Assembly: GCF_000820515.1 (NCBI RefSeq)
Contig: NZ_JXDG01000068.1
Span: 124,001 to 188,000, forward strand
Source of the DNA: Pseudomonas batumici
Lineage (GTDB): Bacteria > Pseudomonadota > Gammaproteobacteria > Pseudomonadales > Pseudomonadaceae
Direction: 5' to 3'
Length of the DNA: 64,000 nucleotides
Both the position numbers and the translations under genes were made by a program. This document shows positions 16,008-22,606 of the stretch, one piece after another (positions within the stretch are counted from its first letter, which is position 1; each line of letters opens with the position of its first letter). The notes beneath the pieces were generated by a model. It saw nothing but the letters and a program-made list of their open reading frames with translations, did no database searches and was not told the DNA's origin.

Positions 16008-17195
16008 CTAGGCATCGGAACGGGTGCCCAGGCCCATCGCTTGCCGGGCGAACCAGCGTTTGGCCGGCGGCAGCAGGTCCAGGCCCAGCAGGCCGATATT
16101 GCGCCCCAGGGCTACCAGCGGCTGGGTGTTGCCGAACAAGCGGGTGACCTGGTCGGAGAACCCCACCGTGAGCTGCTGGTCCAGGCGTTGGCGCGCCTGA
16201 TAGGCCTGTAAGGTGGCCAGGTCCCCCAGCGGCGCGGTGCTCGCCAACAGGGCCTCGGCCAGGGCCTGGGCATCGCGCAGGGACAGGTTGAAGCCCTGCC
16301 CGGCAATCGGATGCAGGCTGTGGGCGGCGTTGCCCAGCACCACCAGATGCCCGCGCACCTGTTCCTCGGCCTCCACCAGGCTCAACGGGTACAGGTGCCG
16401 CACACCGACCTGGCGCAAGGTGCCCAGGCGATAACCGAACACGCTCTGCAGTTCGCTGAGGAAACTGCGCTCATCCAGCTCGGCCAGGCGCTGGGCATCC
16501 ATCCCGAGCCGGGTCCAGACCAGCGCACAGCGATTATCCGGCAGCGGCAGCAGGGCCATCGGCCCTTCGTCGGTAAACCGCTCGAAGGCCATGCCATTGT
16601 GGGCTTCGCTGGTGGTGATATTGGCGATCAGCGCACTCTGGTGATAAGGACGCTTGCGCACGCCGATGCCCAACTGCTCGCGTAACCCGGAACGGCCGCC
16701 GTCGGCCAGGATCGCCAGGTCGCAGTCCAGCTGGGTTTCATCGCCCAGGGTCAGCCGATAGCCGTCTTCCAGCGGCTGCAGGCGAGTGACTTCCGCCGGG
16801 CAGCGCCAACTGATCACCTCCTTGTCCAGCGCCCGCCAGAGGCATTGCCCCAGCCAGGCGTTCTCCACCACGTAGCCCAGGGCCGGCACACCCTCCTCCA
16901 TGGCGGACAGCCGCGCGGTGGAGAAACGCCCGCGGTCGGACACATGAATCTGCTTGATCGGCTCGGCCCGCTGGCCGATCGCCTGCCACAGGCCCAGGCG
17001 CTGATAGATCTGCCGGGCACCGAAGGACAGCGCCGAAGAACGCGCGTCGTAGCTGGGCTGGTAGCTGTCGCCGGGGGCGAACGGCTCGATCAGGACGATC
17101 TTCCAGCCCCGGGCCTTGGCCCCGGCCTGCAAGGCCAACGCCAGGCTGGCACCGACCAGGCCACCGCCGATGATCGCCAGGTTGAACCGACTCAT
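16008..17195 (-). CDS. ubiH: 2-octaprenyl-6-methoxyphenol hydroxylase UbiH
   Basis: 395 residues, paralogous to the downstream ubiI product. The Rossmann motif (I-I-G-G-G-L-V-G-A-S-L-A-L-A-L) lies at residues 8-22, the D-A-R-S-S-A-L-S signature near 50 (UbiH-type spacing), A-D-G-G-R-S near 165 and G-N-A-A-H-S-L-H-P-I-A-G-Q-G-F-N-L-S near 290. It catalyses a ring hydroxylation in ubiquinone synthesis. Its start overlaps the pepP stop by four bases and ubiI follows 29 bases after its stop, so pepP-ubiH-ubiI form one transcript. Confidence 0.92.
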   Translation of the reverse strand: MSRFNLAIIGGGLVGASLALALQAGAKARGWKIVLIEPFAPGDSYQPSYDARSSALSFGARQIYQRLGLWQAIGQRAEPIKQIHVSDRGRFSTARLSAMEEGVPALGYVVENAWLGQCLWRALDKEVISWRCPAEVTRLQPLEDGYRLTLGDETQLDCDLAILADGGRSGLREQLGIGVRKRPYHQSALIANITTSEAHNGMAFERFTDEGPMALLPLPDNRCALVWTRLGMDAQRLAELDERSFLSELQSVFGYRLGTLRQVGVRHLYPLSLVEAEEQVRGHLVVLGNAAHSLHPIAGQGFNLSLRDAQALAEALLASTAPLGDLATLQAYQARQRLDQQLTVGFSDQVTRLFGNTQPLVALGRNIGLLGLDLLPPAKRWFARQAMGLGTRSDA

Positions 17196-18526
17196 GCCGC
17201 TTCGGTCCGGGCAGCCGCCATCAGCGCCTCGATCTCGGCCACGGTCCTGGGTACGCCGCCGGTCAGGATTTCACAACCTTGCCTGGTCACCACCACATCG
17301 TCCTCAATGCGCACTCCGATGCCCCGCCATTTCTTCGCCACGTTCTGGTTGTCCGGGGAAATGTAGATCCCCGGTTCCACGGTCAGCGCCATGCCGATTT
17401 CCAGCACGCGCCATTGATCACCCACCTTGTAGTCGCCGACATCATGCACATCCATCCCCAGCCAATGGCCGGCACGGTGCATGTAGAAGGCCTTGTAGGC
17501 TTCGTCGGCGATCAGTTCGTCGACATTGCCCTGCAACAGTCCCAGCTCCACCAACCCTGCGGTAATGACCCGGACCGTGGCCTCATGGGCCTGGTTCCAG
17601 TGCTTGTTCGGCGCGATCTCGGCAAACGCCGCTTCCTGGGCCGCCAGCACCAGTTCGTAGATCGCCTTCTGCTCCGGCGAAAACCGTCCACTGACCGGCC
17701 AGGTGCGGGTGATATCGCTGGCGTAGCAGTCGATCTCGCAACCGGCGTCGATCAGCACCAGGTCGCCCTCCCTGAGCACCGCGTCATTCTGCTGGTAGTG
17801 CAGGATGCAGCTGTTGCGCCCGGTCGCGACGATGGAACCGTAGGCCGGCATCTTCGCCCCGCCCTTGCGGAACTCGTAGTCCAGCTCCGCTTCCAGGCTG
17901 AACTCATGCAGGCCGGCGCGGCAGGCCTGCATCGCCCGCACATGGGCACGGGCGGAAATCGCCGCGGCCTCGCGCATCACCTTCACTTCCGCCGCCGATT
18001 TATACAGGCGCATGTCGTGCAGCAGGTGATCCAGGGCAACGAATTCGTTCGGCGGTTGCGCACCGAGGTGGGCCTTGGAGCGGATCACGTTGATCCATTC
18101 CATCAGGTGACGGTCGAACTCCGGGTTGCTGCCCATGGCCGAATAGACCCGGTCGCGCCCTTCGATCAGGCCCGGGAGAATGTCGTCGATATCGTTGATG
18201 GGGAAAGCGTCGTCGGCCCCGAAATCACGCATCGCGCCTTCCTGGCCGGCCCGCAGGCCGTCCCAGAGTTCGCGCTCGACGTTGCGTTCGCGGCAGAACA
18301 GCAGGTATTCGCCGTGGGCCCGGCCGGGTATCAGCACGATCACCGCCTGGGGCTCGGGAAAGCCGCTCAGGTACTGGAAATCGCTGTCCTGACGATAGAC
18401 ATGCTCGACATCACGATTGCGGATCGCCACGGCGGCGGCCGGCAGGATTGCGATGCTGTTGGGCTCCATCTGCGCCATCAGGGCCTTGCGGCGCCGGGCG
18501 TATTCCGCTTTCGGGATATGAATCAT
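17192..18526 (-). CDS. pepP: Xaa-Pro aminopeptidase P
   Basis: 444 residues from the ATG at 18526 (MIHIPKAEYARRRKAL). The enzyme removes N-terminal residues next to proline. It has an AMP_N domain (about 1-130) and a pita-bread metallopeptidase domain (about 170-435) with the dinuclear metal ligands in D-A-G-C-E, D-I-T-R-T-W-P, H-R-x-G-H-W-L-G-M-D-V-H and V-E-P-G-I-Y-I. All metal ligands are present, so it should be active. It sits between ygfB and ubiH, as in other gammaproteobacteria, with a four-base overlap into ubiH. Confidence 0.95.
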   Translation of the reverse strand: MIHIPKAEYARRRKALMAQMEPNSIAILPAAAVAIRNRDVEHVYRQDSDFQYLSGFPEPQAVIVLIPGRAHGEYLLFCRERNVERELWDGLRAGQEGAMRDFGADDAFPINDIDDILPGLIEGRDRVYSAMGSNPEFDRHLMEWINVIRSKAHLGAQPPNEFVALDHLLHDMRLYKSAAEVKVMREAAAISARAHVRAMQACRAGLHEFSLEAELDYEFRKGGAKMPAYGSIVATGRNSCILHYQQNDAVLREGDLVLIDAGCEIDCYASDITRTWPVSGRFSPEQKAIYELVLAAQEAAFAEIAPNKHWNQAHEATVRVITAGLVELGLLQGNVDELIADEAYKAFYMHRAGHWLGMDVHDVGDYKVGDQWRVLEIGMALTVEPGIYISPDNQNVAKKWRGIGVRIEDDVVVTRQGCEILTGGVPRTVAEIEALMAAARTEAA

Positions 18527-18554
18527 GGGCAGACGGCGCTCCCTGTCCAGAGAC

Positions 18555-19109
18555 TTAATGCAGCGAAGGCTTGGCAGCCGGTTCAGCCGGTTTGTTGACT
18601 TCGGTGAACAACAGCAGCGGCGCGACCCGCAGGTATTCCATGACTTCCATATAGTCGCTTTCCGCGTCGTCGGACTCTTCCAGGGCATCCTGCACCTGGG
18701 CGATGGCCGCCAGGTCCTGGAGCACTTCGGTGGCCTCGACGCTCAGGGCGTTGGCGCGGTAGGTCAGGCCGAAACCGGCGAGGAAGCCCTGGCACCACTG
18801 GCCCAGTGCGGCGGCACGCTCGGTCAGGGGCGCGTCGTCGCTGGGCAACAACAGGACAACGGTCATGTCATCGCTGGTAAGCTCACCCTTGACCATCTCC
18901 TGCAGACCGATCAGCGCGTTGCGCACGTTGTCTTGCGGTTCGCCTTCGAGCAGTTCGGCGGCATCCACCAGCCAGCTGTCGGGTTCGAAGCCGGCACCGG
19001 CGCAACTGCGCCCGAGCAACAGGCCGTGCAGTTCGGCCGGCGAGACCGGGTGACCGCTGGAGCTCAGCAGGGTGGCGAAGGCGTTATACGGGGAATTCTG
19101 AATAGGCAT
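18555..19109 (-). CDS. YgfB/YecA (UPF0149) family protein
   Basis: 184 residues, all-helical and acidic, with the family opening (N-A-F-A-T-L-L-S-S-S-G-x-P-V-S-P-A-E-L-H-G-L-L-L-G) and the G-Q-W-C-Q-G-F-L-A-G-F-G-L segment near residue 90. The product starts the ygfB-pepP-ubiH-ubiI operon, 28 bases before pepP. In P. aeruginosa a YgfB protein is reported to influence beta-lactamase regulation; that role here is inference only. The divergent gene at 19255 shares the promoter gap. Confidence 0.88.
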   Translation of the reverse strand: MPIQNSPYNAFATLLSSSGHPVSPAELHGLLLGRSCAGAGFEPDSWLVDAAELLEGEPQDNVRNALIGLQEMVKGELTSDDMTVVLLLPSDDAPLTERAAALGQWCQGFLAGFGLTYRANALSVEATEVLQDLAAIAQVQDALEESDDAESDYMEVMEYLRVAPLLLFTEVNKPAEPAAKPSLH

Positions 19110-19254
19110 GGGCGGCTAGGCGCCAAGCGGCGCAATGTCTAGAATGAAGGCCTTGTATCCTAGCATTCGCGCACGAGCCAGACCATCGGCCGTCCAAACG
19201 TTTGCTCCGCGCCGCGCTTACTACCGCTCATCAGTCATATTCAGTGGATACACG

Positions 19255-19464
19255 ATGGAAGACACCGACCTGCAAGCGCTGATGGCCAGACTCGAACTGC
19301 TGATTGCCCGGGTCGAGCAACTAAAAAGCCAAAATGGACTCTTAGTAGCTCAGGAAAAGACCTGGCGCGAGGAGCGCGCAACCCTCATTGAAAAAAACGA
19401 AATCGCCCGGCGTAAGGTCGAATCGATGATTTCGCGCCTCAAAGCCCTGGAGCAAGACTCATGA
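19255..19464 (+). CDS. Small coiled-coil protein, TIGR02449/ZapB-like
   Basis: 69 residues from the ATG at 19255. The whole chain is a heptad-rich coiled coil (L-M-A-R-L-E-L-L-I-A-R-V-E-Q-L-K-S-Q-N ... I-S-R-L-K-A-L-E), matching the TIGR02449 family that always precedes zapA in pseudomonads and resembles the division factor ZapB. It overlaps zapA by four bases (ATGA), so a joint role at the Z ring is likely. Longer in-frame upstream starts are not supported. Confidence 0.85.
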   Translation: MEDTDLQALMARLELLIARVEQLKSQNGLLVAQEKTWREERATLIEKNEIARRKVESMISRLKALEQDS

Positions 19465-19778
19465 GTTCAAGCAATAGCGTGACCGTGCAGATCCTCGATA
19501 AAGAATATTCGATCATCTGCCCACAGGAAGAACGCAGCAACCTGGTCAGCGCCGCCCGCTACCTGGACGGCAAGATGCGCGAGATCCGCAGCAGCGGCAA
19601 GGTCATCGGCGCCGACCGCATCGCCGTGATGGCCGCCCTGAACATCACCCACGACCTGCTGCACCGCCAGGAACGGCCTGACGTGCAGGCCGGCGGCCCG
19701 ACCCGCGAGCAGGTGCGTGATTTGCTGGATCGTGTCGACCTGGCGTTGTCCTCTGATCCGGACAACAGCAAAGGCTGA
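19461..19778 (+). CDS. zapA: Cell division protein ZapA
   Basis: 105 residues. ZapA binds FtsZ and bundles protofilaments. The N-terminal beta/alpha head (V-x-I-L-D-K-E-Y-S-I-I-C-P ... L-V-S-A-A-R-Y-L-D-G-K-M-R-E-I-R) and the following helix (R-I-A-V-M-A-A-L-N-I-T-H-D-L-L) are diagnostic. The C-terminal segment is shorter on coiled coil than in Bacillus, as usual for Pseudomonas. It is coupled to the ZapB-like gene and is followed directly by the 6S RNA gene. Confidence 0.95.
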   Translation: MSSSNSVTVQILDKEYSIICPQEERSNLVSAARYLDGKMREIRSSGKVIGADRIAVMAALNITHDLLHRQERPDVQAGGPTREQVRDLLDRVDLALSSDPDNSKG

Positions 19779-19798
19779 TTCCTACGGCCAGTTTCGGG

Positions 19799-19804
19799 TA
19801 TACT
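19799..19804 (+). promoter_or_regulatory. -10 element of the 6S RNA promoter
   Basis: TATACT in the context GGGTATACTGATG, just after zapA and about 6-8 bases before the likely 5' end of 6S RNA. No good -35 hexamer was seen at the expected distance. Confidence 0.5.
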
Positions 19805-19807
19805 GAT

Positions 19808-19990
19808 GTCACTCCCTGGAGTGCTTGCCAGTTGGTGATGTCCCTGAGCCGATTCGCAAAACCACGGGGGTTGCACGTTGGGGCCGGTGTGCATGTCCGC
19901 TAGACGGAAAGCCTTAACGCCCCCTGCAACTTCCACCTTGAACTCTCGGGTTCAAGGGCCAAGCCGACAGCGGTACGTCGGGGAGCCTGA
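19808..19990 (+). ncRNA. ssrS: 6S RNA (SsrS)
   Basis: 6S RNA binds the sigma-70 RNA polymerase holoenzyme as a promoter mimic. The sequence carries the conserved 5' part (CTCCCTGGAGTG and TGATGTCCCTGAGCCGAT), the central bubble region ending in GAAAGCCTTAA, the hairpin ACCTTGAACTC-TCGGGTTCAAGGG and the 3' closing strand GGGGAGCCTGATTCC, which pairs with the 5' CTCCC. This is the same order as E. coli 6S RNA. Its place between zapA and the fthC gene is the classic ssrS-ygfA layout. The ends are approximate. Confidence 0.93.
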
Positions 19991-19997
19991 TTCCAGC

Positions 19998-20026
19998 CCA
20001 ATGCCGGCCATCACCGCCGGCATTGG
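19998..20026 (+). terminator. Hairpin after 6S RNA
   Basis: A perfect 11-bp stem, CCAATGCCGGC with GCCGGCATTGG, and a seven-base loop, directly after the 6S RNA 3' end. No proper T-tract follows, so it may be a partial terminator or a processing barrier that lets some transcripts read into fthC, whose start is 49 bases downstream. Confidence 0.55.
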
Positions 20027-20074
20027 CGTTAACGGGTGGCCGCCCTGGTCGCTCGATTGCCCAAGCCAGACACC

Positions 20075-20680
20075 ATGACCGAACCTGCGCCGCCTTCCCG
20101 CCCGCAACTTCGACGACTGCTGCGCAAGGCCCGCCGGGCGCTCAGCGCCAGCGAACAACGCCAGGCCGCGCGCGGCCTGTACCGGCAACTGGCGCAACAC
20201 CCGCTGTTTCGCCGCGCCCGACACATTTCCCTGTACTTGCCGACCGACGGTGAGATCGATCCGCGCCTGCTGCTGCGCGAAGCGCAACGACGCGGCAAGC
20301 ACACCTATCTGCCGGTGCTGAGCGCCTGGCCCCGCACCCGGATGGTGTTCCAGCGCATTCGGCCGGGGGAAAAGCTGCAACCCAATCGCTTTCGCATCCT
20401 TGAGCCACGGGTCAACCTGGCGGCGCAACGCAAGGTCTGGGCGTTGGACCTGGTACTGCTGCCACTGGTGGGTTTCGATACGGAGGGCGGGCGATTGGGC
20501 ATGGGCGGCGGCTTCTATGACCGCAGCCTGGCCTACCTGGCCCGTCGCCAGAGCTGGCGCAAGCCGACACTGCTGGGGCTGGCCCATGAGTGTCAAAAAG
20601 TTGGAAAGTTGAATCAGGCCAGCTGGGATGTGCCGCTACAGGGCACCGTCACGGACCGTGCCTGGTATTTCGCGCCCTGA
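20075..20680 (+). CDS. 5-formyltetrahydrofolate cyclo-ligase
   Basis: 201 residues from the ATG at 20075; the open frame extends to a GTG at 20036, but that would overlap the end of the 6S hairpin region. The enzyme converts 5-formyl-THF to 5,10-methenyl-THF using ATP. Family marks are R-x-x-L-R-K-A-R-R-A-L at the N terminus, I-S-L-Y-L-P-T-D-G-E-I-D near residue 50 and the loop L-L-P-L-V-G-F-D-x-x-G-x-R-L-G-M-G-G-G-F-Y-D near 140. The 6S RNA-fthC (ygfA) arrangement is widely conserved. Confidence 0.94.
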   Translation: MTEPAPPSRPQLRRLLRKARRALSASEQRQAARGLYRQLAQHPLFRRARHISLYLPTDGEIDPRLLLREAQRRGKHTYLPVLSAWPRTRMVFQRIRPGEKLQPNRFRILEPRVNLAAQRKVWALDLVLLPLVGFDTEGGRLGMGGGFYDRSLAYLARRQSWRKPTLLGLAHECQKVGKLNQASWDVPLQGTVTDRAWYFAP

Positions 20681-20726
20681 CAAAAAAACATCGGGTCGAT
20701 CACAACCCCTGCAGGAACCGCCGGAA

Positions 20727-20885
20727 TCAGCGCTTGAACAGGGTCGACTGCTGCGGTTGCTGCTGGACGATTTCCACCGGCAGGTCTTTCTTGCCGGACC
20801 AGAGGCCTTGGGCATAGCCTGTAGTGACCACGCCCAAACCGAACAAAATCACCAGAATCCATAGTAAATCCGGTTTGCGTTTCAT
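20727..20885 (-). CDS. Small single-helix membrane protein (52 residues)
   Basis: A short gene read on the minus strand from the ATG at 20885 (plus-strand CAT) to a TGA at 20727. The product starts with a basic M-K-R-K-P-D, then one hydrophobic helix (L-L-W-I-L-V-I-L-F-G-L-G-V-V), then a polar tail with G-L-W-S-G-K-K-D and a Gln-rich end finishing L-F-K-R. The upstream sequence GGGGGGCAAT offers only a weak ribosome site. The positive-inside helix and the clean codon use make it look real. Function unknown; it fills the otherwise empty gap between fthC and the EVE gene. Confidence 0.65.
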   Translation of the reverse strand: MKRKPDLLWILVILFGLGVVTTGYAQGLWSGKKDLPVEIVQQQPQQSTLFKR

Positions 20886-21070
20886 CGATTGCCCCCCTAG
20901 GCAAATGATCCACGATGACAGCAGCGGTTGTCGTTATCAGGCCGCGCAGCAGCGTCAAGCTTAAAATCCCGGCATTTTGCGATAACGTGAAGCACTACGC
21001 AAACATTGACGTCAACCGACTGTCGGGTAGTACGGAAAATTGCCTGACAAATTGCCCAAGGAGCAAAACC

Positions 21071-21520
21071 ATGGCCTATTGGCTGATGAAATCCGAGCCC
21101 GACGAGCTGTCCATTGCAGACCTGGCCAAGCTCGGCGAGGCGCGCTGGGATGGCGTGCGCAATTACCAGGCGCGCAATTTCCTGCGGGCAATGGCCGTCG
21201 GCGACGAGTTTTTCTTCTATCACTCCAGTTGCCCGGAGCCGGGGATTGCCGGGATCGGTCGGATCGTGGCGGCGGCGTACCCGGACCCGACGGCACTGGA
21301 CCCCGAGAGCCCGTATCACGACCCCAAGGCCAGCGCCGAGAAGAATCCCTGGAGCGCGTTGCAGGTCGCGCATGTCGAGACCTTCGGCAAAGTGCTCGGG
21401 CTTGGCTACCTGAAGCAGCAGGCAGAACTCGCGCAAATGCCATTGGTGCAGAAAGGCAGCCGGTTGTCGGTGATGCCCGTCACGCCCGAGCAGTGGGCAA
21501 CGGTTCTGGCGTTGCGCTGA
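21071..21520 (+). CDS. EVE domain protein
   Basis: 149 residues from the ATG at 21071, with AAGGAGC nine bases upstream. It is a stand-alone EVE (PUA-like) domain: M-A-Y-W-L-M-K-S-E-P-x-E-x-S-I opening, W-D-G-V-R-N-Y-Q-A-R-N-F-L near residue 30, G-D-x-F-F-F-Y-H-S and G-I-A-G-I-G-x-I-V near 45-65. EVE proteins are thought to bind modified bases in RNA or DNA. Aromatic and K-S-E-P residues of the ligand pocket are present. It is probably cytoplasmic; a precise role is not known. Confidence 0.9.
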   Translation: MAYWLMKSEPDELSIADLAKLGEARWDGVRNYQARNFLRAMAVGDEFFFYHSSCPEPGIAGIGRIVAAAYPDPTALDPESPYHDPKASAEKNPWSALQVAHVETFGKVLGLGYLKQQAELAQMPLVQKGSRLSVMPVTPEQWATVLALR

Positions 21521-21640
21521 GCCTGCCGGCGATGCATCCCGCGCTCGATTCAGGTTAGGCTTGCCGTTCATTTGACCGATATCAACGCGTTTCGCCGCGT
21601 ATTCGCTCAGACTCGACCGCTACTGATGCAGGATGCAAGC

Positions 21641-22606
21641 ATGTCGACGAATCACCGCCGCTCCCGTCTTTTCGCCGCTTCCCTGCTCGTGCTGCTGGCC
21701 GCCGCCGGCGGCTTCGGCTACTGGAAATCCCTCCACGACCGCCTGCCCCAAGGCCTGGGCATGGGCAACGGTCGCCTCGAAGCCACCGAAGTGCAGATCG
21801 CCAGCAAGACCCCGGGCCGGCTGGCCGAGGTGCTGGTCCACGAAGGCGACAAGGTCACCCAGGGCCAACTGCTGGCCCGCCTCGACACCCGCACCCTCGA
21901 AGCCCAACTCAACCAGGCCGAAGCCGAAGTGCTGCGCGCCCGCGAGAACTTCGTCGCCGCCCAGGCCAATGTGCAACTGCGCCAGAGCGAACTGCTGCTG
22001 GCCGCCCAGGAACTCAAGCGCTTTCGCGAACTGTCCCTGCGCGGTTTCGCCAGCGGCCAGGTGATCGACCAGCAACAGGCCCGCTACGACACCGGCAACG
22101 CCGCACTGGCCGCCGCCAAGGCCCAGGTTTCGGCGATCAACGCCACCATCGGCGCCGCCCAGGCCCAGGTCGCCCAGCTGACCAGCGAAATCGACGACAG
22201 CAGCCTGCGCGCACCCCTCGACGGCATTATCCAACTGCGCCTGGCCGAACCCGGGGAAGTCCTGGGTGCCGGCGGCCGGGTACTGCTGTTGATCGCCCCC
22301 GGCGACCAGTACATGAACCTCTACCTGCCCGCCGCCGTCGTCGGTCGCCTGACCCAGGGCGACGAAGCGCGGGTGGTGCTCGACGCCCTGCCCGAACACC
22401 CCCTGCCGGCGAAAGTCGCTTTCGTCGCCGCCAAGTCCCAGTTCACGCCCAAGGAAGTGGAGACCCGTGACGAGCGGCAAAAACTGGTGTTCCGGGTCAA
22501 ACTGCGCCTGACCGAACCCGCCGCCGTGCCCCAGGCCAAGCCCGGCATGCCCGGTGCCGGTTATGTACGCACGGCCCCCGTGGACTGGCCGGCCAATCTG
22601 AAATGA
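21641..22606 (+). CDS. HlyD family efflux periplasmic adaptor
   Basis: 321 residues from the ATG at 21641 (AGGATG upstream; another in-frame ATG is at 21626). An N-terminal membrane anchor (L-F-A-A-S-L-L-V-L-L-A-A-A-G-G-F-G-Y) is followed by a lipoyl-like half motif (G-R-L-E-A-T-E-V-Q-I-A-S-K-T-P-G-R-L), a long alpha-helical hairpin (about residues 90-180, A-x-x-x-L-x-x-A) and the second lipoyl and beta-barrel parts (S-x-L-R-A-P-L-D-G-I-I). It is the adaptor of the ABC exporter encoded downstream, with a four-base overlap, and matches the YhiI protein of E. coli in context. Confidence 0.92.
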   Translation: MSTNHRRSRLFAASLLVLLAAAGGFGYWKSLHDRLPQGLGMGNGRLEATEVQIASKTPGRLAEVLVHEGDKVTQGQLLARLDTRTLEAQLNQAEAEVLRARENFVAAQANVQLRQSELLLAAQELKRFRELSLRGFASGQVIDQQQARYDTGNAALAAAKAQVSAINATIGAAQAQVAQLTSEIDDSSLRAPLDGIIQLRLAEPGEVLGAGGRVLLLIAPGDQYMNLYLPAAVVGRLTQGDEARVVLDALPEHPLPAKVAFVAAKSQFTPKEVETRDERQKLVFRVKLRLTEPAAVPQAKPGMPGAGYVRTAPVDWPANLK

